In this document: piece by piece, positions 1-8,720 of the stretch
How positions within the stretch are numbered: the stretch's first letter is position 1
Layout: every line of letters starts with the position of its first letter
Origin: Anaerococcus provencensis
GTDB lineage: Bacteria > Bacillota > Clostridia > Tissierellales > Peptoniphilaceae
NCBI RefSeq assembly: GCF_000312365.2
Contig: NZ_HG003685.1
Coordinates: 1 to 39,803, forward strand
DNA: 39,803 bases
Reading direction: 5' to 3'
Translations under genes and position numbers: made by a program
The notes under the pieces: model-generated
Told to the model about the DNA's origin: nothing
The model's database searches: none
Seen by the model: the letters and a program-made list of their open reading frames with translations, nothing else

Positions 1-1
1 G

Positions 2-1135
2 ATAAGACAAGAAATTATTGAAAGACGCTACAAACCACAACCAGTACTCCGAGCAGAAATCCCTAAACCAAACGGAGGAAAAAGAAAACTCGGAATACCA
101 ACAGTAATGGACAGAATAATCCAACAAGCAATCGTACAAGTCTTAACCCCGATAATAGACAAAAGATTTTCTGAAACAAGCTATGGCTTTAGACCAGGAA
201 GAAACTGTCAAATGGCAATAACAAAAAGCCTAGAATACCTAAACGACGGAAACGAATGGGTAGTAGACATAGACCTAGAAAAATTATTCGACAAAGTGCC
301 ACAAGATAAACTAATGAGCATAGTCCATGAGCATATCAAAGCACCAGACACAGAATCACTAATCAGAAAATACCTAAAAGCAGGAATAATGAACAAAGGC
401 ATATACGAAAAAAGTGAAATAGGAACTCCACAAGGAGGAAACCTATCACCACTCCTAAGCAACATCATGCTAGACAAACTAGACAAAGAGCTAGAAGCAA
501 GAAAACTTAGATTCACCAGATACGCAGACGATTGTCTGATATTTGTAAAAAGCAAAGCAGCAGCCACAAGAGTAATGCACTCCGTAACAAGATTCATAGA
601 AAACAAACTTGGACTAAAAGTAAACGCAGAAAAAAGCAAAATAACAAGACCAAGCAAAATAAAATATCTAGGATTCGGCTACTGGAAAGACAACAAGACA
701 AATCAATGGAAAGCACGAGTCCATGAAACATCATTTAAAAGATTCAAAAATAAAATAAAGAAACTAACCACAAGAAAACGGTCAGTATCCTTAGAATACA
801 GAATCAAAAAGTTAAATGAAGTAACAAGAGGCTGGATAAACTACTTTAAAATAGCAAGCATGAAAAGCAAACTAAAAAGTTTCAGCGAGCATCTAAGAAC
901 CAGACTTAGAATAATCTGTTGGAAAATGTGGAAAGTAGCAAAGAAAAGGCAATGGGCGTTAATGAAAATGGGAATAGGAAAAGACCTAGCAAGACTAACA
1001 GCCTATTGTGGAGATAGGTACTATTTTGTAGCAACAAAAACCTGCCTAGTAAGAGCAATCACAAAAGAAAGGTTAAGCAAAACAGGCTTAATCGACCCTT
1101 ATGATTACTATATAAGCAGGGCATGTGTAAATTAA
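2..1135 (+). CDS. ltrA: Group II intron reverse transcriptase/maturase, 5' partial
   Basis: The frame is open from base 2, so the N-terminus lies outside the window; the first internal Met is at 107. The visible part has the RT order expected of an intron-encoded protein: YGFRPGRNCQMAI, the GTPQGGNLSPLLSNI block and the catalytic YADD box (in RFTRYADDCLIF), then a thumb/maturase (X) region with GWINYFKIA. It ends at TAA 1133-1135 without a visible C-terminal HNH endonuclease domain, as in bacterial C/D-type intron proteins. It would splice its host intron and reverse transcribe it at a new site. Intron domains V-VI follow within a few bases, so this is the 3' end of a real group II intron. 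Codon use is unusually A-rich (CTA, ACA, ATA), unlike later genes, which fits acquisition. Confidence 0.95.
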   Translation: MRQEIIERRYKPQPVLRAEIPKPNGGKRKLGIPTVMDRIIQQAIVQVLTPIIDKRFSETSYGFRPGRNCQMAITKSLEYLNDGNEWVVDIDLEKLFDKVPQDKLMSIVHEHIKAPDTESLIRKYLKAGIMNKGIYEKSEIGTPQGGNLSPLLSNIMLDKLDKELEARKLRFTRYADDCLIFVKSKAAATRVMHSVTRFIENKLGLKVNAEKSKITRPSKIKYLGFGYWKDNKTNQWKARVHETSFKRFKNKIKKLTTRKRSVSLEYRIKKLNEVTRGWINYFKIASMKSKLKSFSEHLRTRLRIICWKMWKVAKKRQWALMKMGIGKDLARLTAYCGDRYYFVATKTCLVRAITKERLSKTGLIDPYDYYISRACVN

Positions 1136-1138
1136 ATT

Positions 1139-1205
1139 GAACCGCCGTATGCCGAACGGCACGTACGGTGGTGTGAAAGGGGCTAGATCTTAGCCCCTAT
1201 TCGAT
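1139..1205 (+). ncRNA. Group II intron domains V and VI (3' end of intron)
   Basis: Right after the maturase stop, ACCGCCGTA pairs with TACGGTGGT (one G-U) around an inner TGCC-GAAC-GGCA hairpin, the shape of domain V. It is followed by a 7-bp domain VI-like stem, GGGGCTA (1179-1185) with TAGCCCC (1191-1197), and the 3' end CCCTATTCGAT, which resembles group II intron 3' termini. The 3' splice site is therefore placed near 1205, within a base or two. The 5' half of the intron is outside the window. Confidence 0.85.
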
Positions 1206-1227
1206 TGCCTAAAATTAAGGAGTAATC

Positions 1228-1539
1228 TTGACATATGATATTAGATTTTTGGAAAACATAGTCTATGTAACGACAAAGCATGGAGATAAATCTGTTACAG
1301 ATAGTCCAGAAGAATGGTTAGATAATTTCTAAACTTTTTCAATTTGCCAAATTCTGTCTCAGCTAATTGAGTTATGGGGGCTTAACATAAAGTCGGAAGA
1401 AGTTCAAAAAAGTAAGACCAACAGAGAGACAAATGACTACGCCCTTATTTCTATTAAGGGAAGTGGACTTGGTCTTTATGTTTCTGATTTATCCCTTCTA
1501 ACGATTGAGCTTGTCAACGATATGTTTACAAAAAAATAA
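1228..1539 (+). pseudogene. Interrupted reading frame just downstream of the intron
   Basis: A TTG start at 1228 has an AAGGAG ribosome site (1217-1222). It reads 34 codons (start LTYDIRFLENIVYVTT) to an ochre stop at 1330-1332, and the same frame then stays open to TAA 1537-1539, about 103 codons in all. The downstream part ends GSGLGLYVSDLSLLTIELVNDMF. A single in-frame stop inside an otherwise open, protein-like frame suggests a decayed gene; a functional 34-residue peptide is the alternative. I do not recognise the family. It may be the gene or element the group II intron landed beside. Confidence 0.45.
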
Positions 1540-1612
1540 CGATGATTATAAATACAAGAAAGTGGCAATGTAAGAAGATTTTGACAAATTCTAAGTCATT
1601 TTATGAATGATA

Positions 1613-1641
1613 TTGACAAACAATAATTATTGTTTTACAAT
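1613..1641 (+). promoter_or_regulatory. Promoter with an 18-bp palindromic operator between -35 and -10
   Basis: A perfect -35 TTGACA (1613-1618), a 17-base spacer and -10 TACAAT (1636-1641) precede the lipoprotein gene. The spacer is filled by the perfect palindrome AAACAATAATTATTGTTT (1618-1635). A dyad in this position is a typical repressor site. The Xre-type regulator at the end of this operon is the obvious candidate ligand (inference). Confidence 0.75.
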
Positions 1642-1674
1642 AATAATTAAAGAGGATTATCGTTTTACAATAAT
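1632..1674 (+). repeat. 13-bp direct repeat downstream of the -10
   Basis: GTTTTACAATAAT occurs at 1632-1644 and again at 1662-1674, a 30-base offset. The first copy includes the -10 hexamer and the second lies just before the ribosome binding site. It could be a second regulator half-site or a local duplication. Confidence 0.6.
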
Positions 1675-1692
1675 TTTATGAGAGGAATTTTC

Positions 1693-2163
1693 ATGAGAAA
1701 AAGATTTTTAATAATGGGTATTTTTCTTGTTTTTTCTATAGTTTTAACTTCTTGTAGTCCAATTACTACAACAGAACAAACGAGTAGTAAAAAAGAAGAA
1801 AAGATTGAAATATTTGATTCTAACAGTAAAAAAATTGTAGAAACAGAAGAACAAGAAGTTCTAGACTATTTTAGTAATTTGACTGGAATGAGTGTAGAAA
1901 ATATTAATGATAAAAACTTTGACGATTATTTTAAAGAAATATCAGATGATGCAATAGAGTCTTACCACTTTTTATTAACCAGCAAGAGAGAGGATAAAAA
2001 AGCTTCAAAGATAGATTTTTATATTTATAAAAATTATCCATATATTACAATGGAGGGAATGCCATTGAAGCTATCTTCATTAACTTGGGAACTCTCTAAA
2101 GAAGATTTAAATGATCTGGAAGATAAAGTACAAGAATGGGAAGATGTAGATGATAATAGATAA
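1693..2163 (+). CDS. Small secreted lipoprotein of unknown function
   Basis: A 156-residue protein with a lipoprotein signal: charged MRKR start, hydrophobic core, and lipobox LTSC with Cys21 as the lipidated residue, followed by a Ser/Thr/Lys-rich linker. The start at 1693 is preferred over the ATG at 1678 because AGAGGA (1681-1686) sits 6 bases upstream of it. The mature part is acidic (about 130 residues) and matches no family I recognise. It is the first gene of an operon with a DUF2975 membrane protein and an Xre regulator, behind a palindrome-bearing promoter. An envelope-associated role is likely; nothing more specific can be said. Confidence 0.8.
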   Translation: MRKRFLIMGIFLVFSIVLTSCSPITTTEQTSSKKEEKIEIFDSNSKKIVETEEQEVLDYFSNLTGMSVENINDKNFDDYFKEISDDAIESYHFLLTSKREDKKASKIDFYIYKNYPYITMEGMPLKLSSLTWELSKEDLNDLEDKVQEWEDVDDNR

Positions 2164-2185
2164 ACGAAAGTGTTGAGGAGAAGTT

Positions 2186-2707
2186 ATGAAAAGTTTTATT
2201 TTTAAAATAGCGATTATATTATCTAAGGTTTTAAGATATCTTTCATACTTGGGAGCAGGTTTTACCTTGCTTGGAAATATATTAACTCTAATTTTCAAAG
2301 ATAATGTAATACATTTAGTAGAATCTCAACAATTTAATCTAAAAGAAGTTTCACTTCCGTTTATTATTTATTCATGTTTGAGTGCCGTTATGATATTCAT
2401 TGTTGCTGGTTTTTCATTGGATAAATTCGAGAAGATTTTAGTTAATTTAGAAAAAAAAGATTATTTTTCAGACTTAAACTCAAAATATTCTAGAGATATA
2501 TTTATAGCACTTATAGTTCTAACGATTTGTCAAATTATTTCTATGTTAGTTTTCAATTATCTTAAAGTGGACAACATTAGCAGTGTGTATAATTTAACTA
2601 TAAAGGATTATTTAACGAATATAATTATGATGGTTATAGCTTTTTCATCAATGATGATATTTAATTCGGGAAAATCTTTAAAAGAAGATTCGGAAAGTAT
2701 AATTTAA
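2186..2707 (+). CDS. DUF2975 family membrane protein
   Basis: A 173-residue protein with four predicted transmembrane segments (approximate residues 15-35, 50-75, 95-118 and 135-155), a polar loop after the second and a short charged tail. Size, topology and the immediately following small Xre regulator match the DUF2975/YoaS-type membrane protein plus YozG-type regulator pair common in Firmicutes. The molecular function of the family is unknown; membrane control of the partner regulator is a guess. The ribosome site is GAGGAG. It lies 22 bases after the lipoprotein gene and 2 bases before the regulator gene, so all three are probably cotranscribed. Confidence 0.8.
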   Translation: MKSFIFKIAIILSKVLRYLSYLGAGFTLLGNILTLIFKDNVIHLVESQQFNLKEVSLPFIIYSCLSAVMIFIVAGFSLDKFEKILVNLEKKDYFSDLNSKYSRDIFIALIVLTICQIISMLVFNYLKVDNISSVYNLTIKDYLTNIIMMVIAFSSMMIFNSGKSLKEDSESII

Positions 2708-2709
2708 AA

Positions 2710-2925
2710 ATGAAGGATCAAATAATTATTAATCTGGATCAAGTATTAAAAAAGAAAAATATGACATCAAAAGAGCTCGCAGGAAGGATAGGAATAACCG
2801 AAGCAAATTTATCAATATTAAAAACAGGAAAGGCCAAAGGTATAAGATTTAATACTTTAGCCGCCATTTGCAAAGAGCTTGATTGTCAACCTGGGGATAT
2901 ATTAGAGTACATAAATAATGATTAG
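2710..2925 (+). CDS. Small Xre/Cro-type transcriptional regulator (YozG-like)
   Basis: A 71-residue single-domain protein. Residues about 5-65 form a Cro/C1 helix-turn-helix (KKKNMTSKELAGRIGITEANLSILKTGKA, split around the turn at GIT), followed by the typical FNTLAAICKELDCQPGDILEY helix pair. No ligand or dimerization domain is present beyond the HTH. It starts 2 bases after the DUF2975 stop with no separate ribosome site, which suggests translational coupling. The natural target is the palindrome in the promoter at 1613-1641 (inference), giving autoregulation of the operon. Confidence 0.88.
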   Translation: MKDQIIINLDQVLKKKNMTSKELAGRIGITEANLSILKTGKAKGIRFNTLAAICKELDCQPGDILEYINND

Positions 2926-3034
2926 CAATGATAAATGCATATTTCTCAGAAATCACTAGATTCATATTTTAACTTTTTATACAGTCTAGAAGTTATTTTT
3001 GAGTTACTTTATACTGTTTTAGGTGGGACAATTA

Positions 3035-3643
3035 ATGGATAATAATTTTAAATTAGAAGGTAAATTAGTTAGGCTTGGACCTTTAAAAGAAAAGGATATT
3101 AAGAATCTAATTTATTATATGACAGATGATATAGAATGGCAGCAATGGGATGCTCCGTGGGAAAATGATGATGGCGAAATTTTTGACCAAATAGAATTTG
3201 AAAATAGATTAAAAAATCAAATTAATCATTTAAGATACAAAGAAATTACATCAGGAACATTTATTTACCGTACTCTAATTATCGAGCGACTTTCCGATGG
3301 AGAATTTTTGGGGAAAATTAATAGCTACCATATTGATGAAAATTACAATTATTCTAGTAGAGGCAAGCATTTTACAATAGGGATAGGTATTTATAAAAAA
3401 GATTATAGAAAATCTGGATATGCTAGTGAGGCTTGGTCACTTTATATAGATTATTTAAAGTCAAAAGGACTAGAAGAAGTATATACTCAAACTTGGTCTG
3501 GCAATATACCAGCACAAAAATTAATTCAAAAATTAGGATTTACTTTAGTTGATGTTGATAAAAATTGCCATCAATTAAATGGGAAGAATGTAGATGGTTA
3601 TACTTATAGATTATTATTAAACGTCAGCTTTATTTATAGATAA
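3035..3643 (+). CDS. GNAT family N-acetyltransferase (RimJ/RimL-like)
   Basis: A 202-residue acetyltransferase. The N-terminal KLVRLGPLKEKDIKNLIYYMTDD is the usual opening of RimJ/RimL-type GNAT folds. Around residues 110-170 come a beta-bulge region (GIGIYKKDYRKSGYASEAWSL) that forms the acetyl-CoA pyrophosphate loop, and the closing NIPAQKLIQKLGFTLVDVDKNC motif. The ATG at 3035 is chosen over an upstream GTG at 3023 because AGGTGG (3021-3026) is at the right distance. Substrate is unknown: N-terminal protein acetylation or small-molecule modification are both possible. It is monocistronic in appearance, with 97 bases of non-coding DNA upstream. Confidence 0.85.
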   Translation: MDNNFKLEGKLVRLGPLKEKDIKNLIYYMTDDIEWQQWDAPWENDDGEIFDQIEFENRLKNQINHLRYKEITSGTFIYRTLIIERLSDGEFLGKINSYHIDENYNYSSRGKHFTIGIGIYKKDYRKSGYASEAWSLYIDYLKSKGLEEVYTQTWSGNIPAQKLIQKLGFTLVDVDKNCHQLNGKNVDGYTYRLLLNVSFIYR

Positions 3644-4043
3644 TAAGTAAAAAAGTGATTTAATGAGCCAAAATAATATCATGTCAGTATGCTGTGTAAA
3701 AATGTAATTACACCTAGATATCTCTAACAAGTTATAAGAGAGATTAATGATGAAGACATGGATAATTGGCATAACCAGCTGAATGAATATTTAATAGATG
3801 TAGGGATATCTTATATTTAAGTACAAAATTATATTTACGATCTTTTAACGACATCTGCAGTTTTGTAGGTGTCATTTTTATATTAGTTACTATTAATTTT
3901 TTATAAAGTGACTAGTAGATAGATTCCTTAATATCCTATTTATAATTTAGGTCTTAATGTATACTATAAGTAAACATATGAACTTTATTTTTTTAGTAAT
4001 ATGAATTCCATAAATTTCTTGAAGTATTAGAATAGGTGAAGAT
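3644..4043. other. Gene-free stretch with a short coding remnant
   Basis: No complete gene is visible in these 400 bases. On the plus strand, 3731-3820 reads 29 codons (VIREINDEDMDNWHNQLNEY and on) to a TAA, with stops upstream and no start or ribosome site, so it looks like the 3' scrap of a lost gene. The rest is AT-rich and probably holds the promoter of the response-regulator gene; I could not fix its hexamers. Confidence 0.4.
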
Positions 4044-4694
4044 ATGAAAAAAATATTAATAATAGAAGACAATGAAGAAATTGCTCTACAAATAAAAAAG
4101 TACTTATCAAAAAATGGATATGAAGTTGACATTGCGTCTTCATATTATGAAGCCTTGTTTAAGATGGATATAAATTTCGATTGTGCGTTATTAGATATAA
4201 ATCTACCAGACAAAGATGGTCAGTATTTGATTGGGAAGTTAAAAGATAAAGATATCAGAGTGATAGTTACTACTGTTAAAAACGATGAAGATTTTATAAT
4301 AGCATCTCTTGATCAAGGCGCAGATGATTACCTAACCAAGCCATTTTCCCTTGCTATTCTTAGGGCGAGAATTGATGCGGTTTTAAGAACTATTCCACTA
4401 AATGAAGATAAAATTATTACATACAAGGATATAAAAATAGATTTAAATAATTCAAAAGTTTATTTTAAGGGAGATGACGTAGAATTAACAGCTCTTGAAT
4501 ATAAGATTCTACTTTTATTTATTAAAAATCCGCACAGAGTCTATACTAGAAGTCAACTTTTGGAGATGTTTTGGGAGGATAGGGATAAGTTTGTGAACGA
4601 TAATACTCTTACGTCAACAATCAAAAGAATTAGAGAAAAACTTGACAGGGAAGTTATTTCTACTGTTAGAGGAATTGGCTATAGGATGGACTAA
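4044..4694 (+). CDS. OmpR/PhoB-family response regulator
   Basis: A 216-residue cytoplasmic DNA-binding regulator. The receiver domain (residues 1-115) has the acidic pair E8-D9, phospho-acceptor D51 in LLDINLPDKDG, the conserved Thr of VTT (76-77) and K99 in YLTKPF. The C-terminal winged helix (about 125-216) carries LTALEYKILLLF, the recognition-helix region and the closing VRGIGYRMD. The start has AGGTGA nearby. Its stop TAA (4692-4694) directly abuts the kinase ATG. Followed by an ABC ATPase and an FtsX-type permease, it probably controls that transporter in response to an envelope stress or peptide, as in Bce/Vra-type modules. Confidence 0.95.
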   Translation: MKKILIIEDNEEIALQIKKYLSKNGYEVDIASSYYEALFKMDINFDCALLDINLPDKDGQYLIGKLKDKDIRVIVTTVKNDEDFIIASLDQGADDYLTKPFSLAILRARIDAVLRTIPLNEDKIITYKDIKIDLNNSKVYFKGDDVELTALEYKILLLFIKNPHRVYTRSQLLEMFWEDRDKFVNDNTLTSTIKRIREKLDREVISTVRGIGYRMD

Positions 4695-5549
4695 ATGGTT
4701 TATGTGTTTTGGATATTAAGCTTGGGGCTTCTTTATTATTTTTTAGAAAAAAGAAAGAAAAATAGGATAAATGAGCTTATAGATTTGATAGAAAATATGA
4801 AAAATCAAAATTATAAAATCCCAATGAAACAAGATGACTTTTCGATTTTAGAGGATAAAATTTACAAGCTATTTATAGAAATAGTGGAAGCTAAAGAAAC
4901 AAGTAGAAAAAATAGCGAAAAGCAAATAGAATACTTGGAAGACATAGCTCATCAGATAAAAACACCAATCACATCCATGCTTTTTTCTATAGAAAATTTG
5001 GAATTGGATTACCCTAGCAATAGTGATATAGAAATATTAAAAAAGCAAATTCTAAGGTTAAGTTCTTTATCAGATATTTTGTTAAAACTTTCAAGCCTTG
5101 ATGCAAACAAAGATTTGATGAAAAATGAAAACTTTAATCTAGAAGAATTAGCTACATATGCACTGGATAGCCTTGACTTAAAGAAAACCATAGATGTAGA
5201 TGAAAGTTTAAAAGAGAATGTCATATGTGGAGATTTTTATTGGCTGGCGGAAGCTGTGATCAATATCTTGAAGAACGCTGATAATAGACCATCTTGCGAT
5301 AAAATTTCAATTTCATCTTACAAAAATCCACTCTATACAAGCTTAATCATTGAAGATAATGGCGGAGGCATAGAGAAAGCAAATATCAAAAAAATCTTTA
5401 AACGCTTTTATAAGACACCAGATTCCAATGGATTTGGCATAGGCCTTGCTATGGCAAAGACAATTGCCCAGAAGAATAATGGAGAAATTTCTGTGACAAA
5501 TACTGATTCTGGAGCCAGATTTGAAATAAAATTTTACAATGTCACCTAA
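4695..5549 (+). CDS. Short membrane-anchored sensor histidine kinase
   Basis: A 284-residue kinase. One N-terminal hydrophobic segment (residues 2-17) is the only membrane anchor and there is no extracellular sensor domain. The H-box is LEDIAHQIKTPITS with phospho-accepting H86; the N-box is INILKNADNRPS; the G1 and G2 boxes are EDNGGGIEKANI and GFGIGLAMA. A kinase without its own sensor domain beside an ABC transporter is the arrangement in which the permease acts as the sensor (known for BceS-BceAB). BceS kinases usually have two membrane helices, so this one is shorter than that type. Its gene begins on the base after the regulator stop. Confidence 0.93.
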   Translation: MVYVFWILSLGLLYYFLEKRKKNRINELIDLIENMKNQNYKIPMKQDDFSILEDKIYKLFIEIVEAKETSRKNSEKQIEYLEDIAHQIKTPITSMLFSIENLELDYPSNSDIEILKKQILRLSSLSDILLKLSSLDANKDLMKNENFNLEELATYALDSLDLKKTIDVDESLKENVICGDFYWLAEAVINILKNADNRPSCDKISISSYKNPLYTSLIIEDNGGGIEKANIKKIFKRFYKTPDSNGFGIGLAMAKTIAQKNNGEISVTNTDSGARFEIKFYNVT

Positions 5550-5601
5550 AAATCACTTTACTTTTATATACTTACCTTAAGATAAGAAAAAGGAGGCAAG
5601 T

Positions 5602-6282
5602 ATGGAAATTTTAAAAGTAGAAAATTTAAGAAAAGAATATGGAGAGGGAAATTCCGAGGTGGTGGCCTTAGATGGGGTTGACCTCACAATAGAAAGAGGA
5701 GAATTTGTAGCCATTGTAGGCCCTAGTGGGTCTGGAAAATCAACTCTTTTACATATTATAGGAGGAGTAGATAGTCCAAGTGAGGGCAAAGTTTATATAG
5801 AAGGGAATGATATTTCTCAGTATACTTCAAAGGAATTAGCTCTTTTTCGTAGGAGAAAAGTAGGTTTAATATATCAATTTTATAATCTAATCCAAAATTT
5901 AACAGTAAGGCACAACATAGAGCTTCCCCTAAAATTGGATAAGAGAAAAATCAATGAAGAAATCTTGCTTGATACTGTTAGAAAACTTGGCATAGAAAGC
6001 AAACTTGATTCTTTCCCGAGCGAGTTATCAGGAGGTCAGCAGCAAAGAGTTGCCATAGCGAGAAGTATTATCTACAAACCATCAATAATCCTAGCTGATG
6101 AACCAACAGGCAATTTAGACAGGAAAAATTCTAAGGAAATTATAGAAATCTTTAAATATTTTAATAGGACTTTAAAACAAACAATAATCCTAATCACCCA
6201 TGACGAAAAAATCGCCCTAGAGGCAGGTCGTATCGTGACCATTGTTGATGGAAAAATTGTGGGAGATGAGAAACATGAATAA
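5602..6282 (+). CDS. ABC transporter ATP-binding protein (MacB/LolD/BceA type)
   Basis: A 226-residue nucleotide-binding subunit. Walker A is GPSGSGKST (40-48), the Q-loop lies in GLIYQFYNLI, the signature is LSGGQQQR, Walker B is IILADEPTGNLD and the switch His is in LITHDE. The EPTGNLD extension is characteristic of the MacB/LolD/FtsE branch that pairs with FtsX-type permeases. It has an AAGGAGG ribosome site and a 52-base gap from the kinase gene, which may hold a regulator-responsive promoter that I could not define. The last 8 bases overlap the permease gene, so the two are coupled. It energises the adjacent permease at the inner face of the membrane. Confidence 0.95.
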   Translation: MEILKVENLRKEYGEGNSEVVALDGVDLTIERGEFVAIVGPSGSGKSTLLHIIGGVDSPSEGKVYIEGNDISQYTSKELALFRRRKVGLIYQFYNLIQNLTVRHNIELPLKLDKRKINEEILLDTVRKLGIESKLDSFPSELSGGQQQRVAIARSIIYKPSIILADEPTGNLDRKNSKEIIEIFKYFNRTLKQTIILITHDEKIALEAGRIVTIVDGKIVGDEKHE

Positions 6283-8704
6283 GAAGAATTTTCCTATTTT
6301 CATATCAGTATTTATTGTTTCCTTATTTTTTACCGTGATATTTTATTATTCATTTTCTAGCATATCTTTTACAAATAGAGAATTTAGGAGTGAATATTAT
6401 GAAGATGCCTATATAGAAGGCCATATAAAAGAAAATGACTTAGCTGATATAAAGACTAATGAATATGTTAGTGAGGTTGGTTTTGAGTCGAGAGATTCTA
6501 TATCAGGAAAAATTTATGATAAGATATTAGCAATATCTCTGTTTGACCAAGCTATTGCTAACATGAAAGGTGATTATGATTTAAAAGAAGGAAGGTATCC
6601 TAATAATTTCGATGAAATTGCCCTTAGTGAGAGCCTTATAAAAAACAAAAATTTGGCCATATCGGATAAAGTAAACGTTGAATTCGGAAAGAGAACTTTA
6701 GATGGCAAGATTGTTAATCCAACATATAAGCCTACAAGCGATGAAGAATTTATAAAAACAACAAGTAAGGAAATGAAAATAGTTGGAATTATTAAGGATA
6801 ATCCTAATGGTATAAGTGGTGCAAATATTTTTATTAACACAAATTATGAAAATAAACTTACAGCTATAAGATTTAAATCACTTTATAAAGCTTATGACAA
6901 TCAAGATATAATCGAAGAAGATTTATCAAATAAACTAGGTAGGAAAATTAAAGTTGAATTTGAATCAGCAATTGTTGATCATTATTACTTATATGAAAGT
7001 AATGTGGGAAGAATATTAAAACAATTATCAACAATTTTCCTTGTGATTTTAGCTATAGGTATATTTGTATTTTTTAATAAAAATATATTTTTAGTATGGT
7101 CTTTAGAGAAAATTAAGGTGCTATCCATGTATAAATCAATAGGAAGCACAGATTCACAAATACTTTCCCTGCTTTTTAAAGAAGCGGTTATCATATCGAT
7201 ATTACCATTATTGCTAGGACATTTTTTAGGCTATGTAGCAATTAAAAAATATTTTAGCCTAATTAATAGTAATATGGGTATAGATATTCCATCTTCGGTA
7301 GATTTTAATATTATATTAAGCTTTATTATAATATTGATTTCTTTACTAATAATATTTATATCGCTTGCAATTACCTTGAGGAAAATTAAGAAAATAGAGA
7401 TTATAGATGGTCTAAAGGGTCTTATAAACTTTAAAAAATCAAAAAAGAAAAGAGCTAGTACTATTTTTAAAGAACTAAGGATAAATAACCTTGCAAGTAT
7501 TAAGTCACAATCATATATTTCTACAATAGGAGTCTTAATAATTTCAGTCTTATTTATCATGATATCTTTTTCAAGTCATGCGGTAGATTTAGGATTTTAT
7601 CAAGATGATTATAATCTAATTGTTGATTATTATAGCAAAGATCCAAGATTACCAGAAAATTTAATTTCAGTTGACGAAAAGATTAATTCAAAAAAATCAT
7701 TTATCTATCAACAAAGAAACTTATCTATAGATAATAATTTAGAATTTTCTGAAGAATTTTTTGCAAATAATCTAGAAGATTTTTTATTAGAAAATACTGG
7801 CGGTGATGAAGACAATATAACTCTAGCAAAAATAGTAGGACTTAGGGAAGAAGACCTTAATACCTTAGGAGGCAATAAAGGAGAATTTATTTTATATAAT
7901 ATGATCCAGTCTAACCCTAATGAGCCAATAAGAGATGCTAAGATGGTTAAGTTTTTTAAAAATCCTAAAAAATTAGATTTAATAACAGCAAGTGGAAATA
8001 AAGCTTCAGTTGATATTAGTAAGAGCATAGATGATTTAAAAGATATTACATTAAAAATTAATCGAGGTGTTGTCTACATTTTTACAGATTTTGATACCTA
8101 CTTCAAACTTTTAGAGTCTACTGGTAATGGAAATCTAGTAAATTATCCTTTTACTCTAAAAATGGATGTTAATCCTGATGAAATTTATGATAGCAAAGAA
8201 TCTATTAAGAATTTTTTGGATAAAAATCCTAGAACTGATGAAAGCTATGAAGTTTATAGTGATGGTGATAGGAGTGAAGAAGATGATAAATTTTTGGGTG
8301 GACTTCTAAGCATAAACTTTATCCTAGCAGCTATAATTCTTGCGCTAAATTTCACAAATGGATATGCTTCTATAAATTCAAGCTTGATGGCAAGGAAAAG
8401 AGAAATAGGCAACCTGTATTCTATAGGAATGGAAAAAACTGATTTAGAAAAATTATTAAAACAAGAATTTGTATTTGAACAAATAAAATCATTTGTTTTA
8501 GCAATACTAGTGACTTTTGTTGTTATTACAATCATGTCAATAATTTCATCTGGATATAGCTTTTATGTATTTTTAAAATACTACAATCACCTTGCGTTCT
8601 TAGGATTTTCGATAGTTGTATACGCTGCAAACTTGTTAATCTATCATTTCTCTTTAAAGAGAATACTTGATAGACCAACAATAGAACTGATCAGAACAAT
8701 TTAA
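6275..8704 (+). CDS. FtsX-type ABC transporter permease
   Basis: An 809-residue permease. The ATG at 6275 with GGGAG (6261-6265) is preferred to the in-frame ATG at 6242, which lies deep in the ATPase gene. I see eight membrane segments: one at the N-terminus, an extracellular domain of about 220 residues, three helices (near 250, 305 and 350), a fifth near 415, a second extracellular domain of about 230 residues, and three C-terminal helices. Duplicated FtsX cores flank the soluble domains (KVLSMYKSIGSTDSQI and EIGNLYSIGMEKTDLEKLL). This two-ectodomain layout is nearer to SalY/MacB-like peptide or lipid exporters than to the ten-helix BceB. Adjacent regulator and kinase genes suggest substrate-induced expression; the substrate is unknown. 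Confidence 0.9.
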   Translation: MNKKNFPIFISVFIVSLFFTVIFYYSFSSISFTNREFRSEYYEDAYIEGHIKENDLADIKTNEYVSEVGFESRDSISGKIYDKILAISLFDQAIANMKGDYDLKEGRYPNNFDEIALSESLIKNKNLAISDKVNVEFGKRTLDGKIVNPTYKPTSDEEFIKTTSKEMKIVGIIKDNPNGISGANIFINTNYENKLTAIRFKSLYKAYDNQDIIEEDLSNKLGRKIKVEFESAIVDHYYLYESNVGRILKQLSTIFLVILAIGIFVFFNKNIFLVWSLEKIKVLSMYKSIGSTDSQILSLLFKEAVIISILPLLLGHFLGYVAIKKYFSLINSNMGIDIPSSVDFNIILSFIIILISLLIIFISLAITLRKIKKIEIIDGLKGLINFKKSKKKRASTIFKELRINNLASIKSQSYISTIGVLIISVLFIMISFSSHAVDLGFYQDDYNLIVDYYSKDPRLPENLISVDEKINSKKSFIYQQRNLSIDNNLEFSEEFFANNLEDFLLENTGGDEDNITLAKIVGLREEDLNTLGGNKGEFILYNMIQSNPNEPIRDAKMVKFFKNPKKLDLITASGNKASVDISKSIDDLKDITLKINRGVVYIFTDFDTYFKLLESTGNGNLVNYPFTLKMDVNPDEIYDSKESIKNFLDKNPRTDESYEVYSDGDRSEEDDKFLGGLLSINFILAAIILALNFTNGYASINSSLMARKREIGNLYSIGMEKTDLEKLLKQEFVFEQIKSFVLAILVTFVVITIMSIISSGYSFYVFLKYYNHLAFLGFSIVVYAANLLIYHFSLKRILDRPTIELIRTI

Positions 8705-8720
8705 TTATAGATTGGAATAA

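Noticed and set aside
208..657. Minus-strand 149-codon frame opposite the intron maturase
   Set aside because: It is the antisense of a strongly supported RT gene; its Ser/Leu-rich protein is a product of the A-rich codons on the other strand, and it has no ribosome site.
1227..1232. TTGACA as a -35 element downstream of the intron
   Set aside because: No acceptable -10 lies 16-18 bases away, and the bases are better explained as the start of the interrupted frame.
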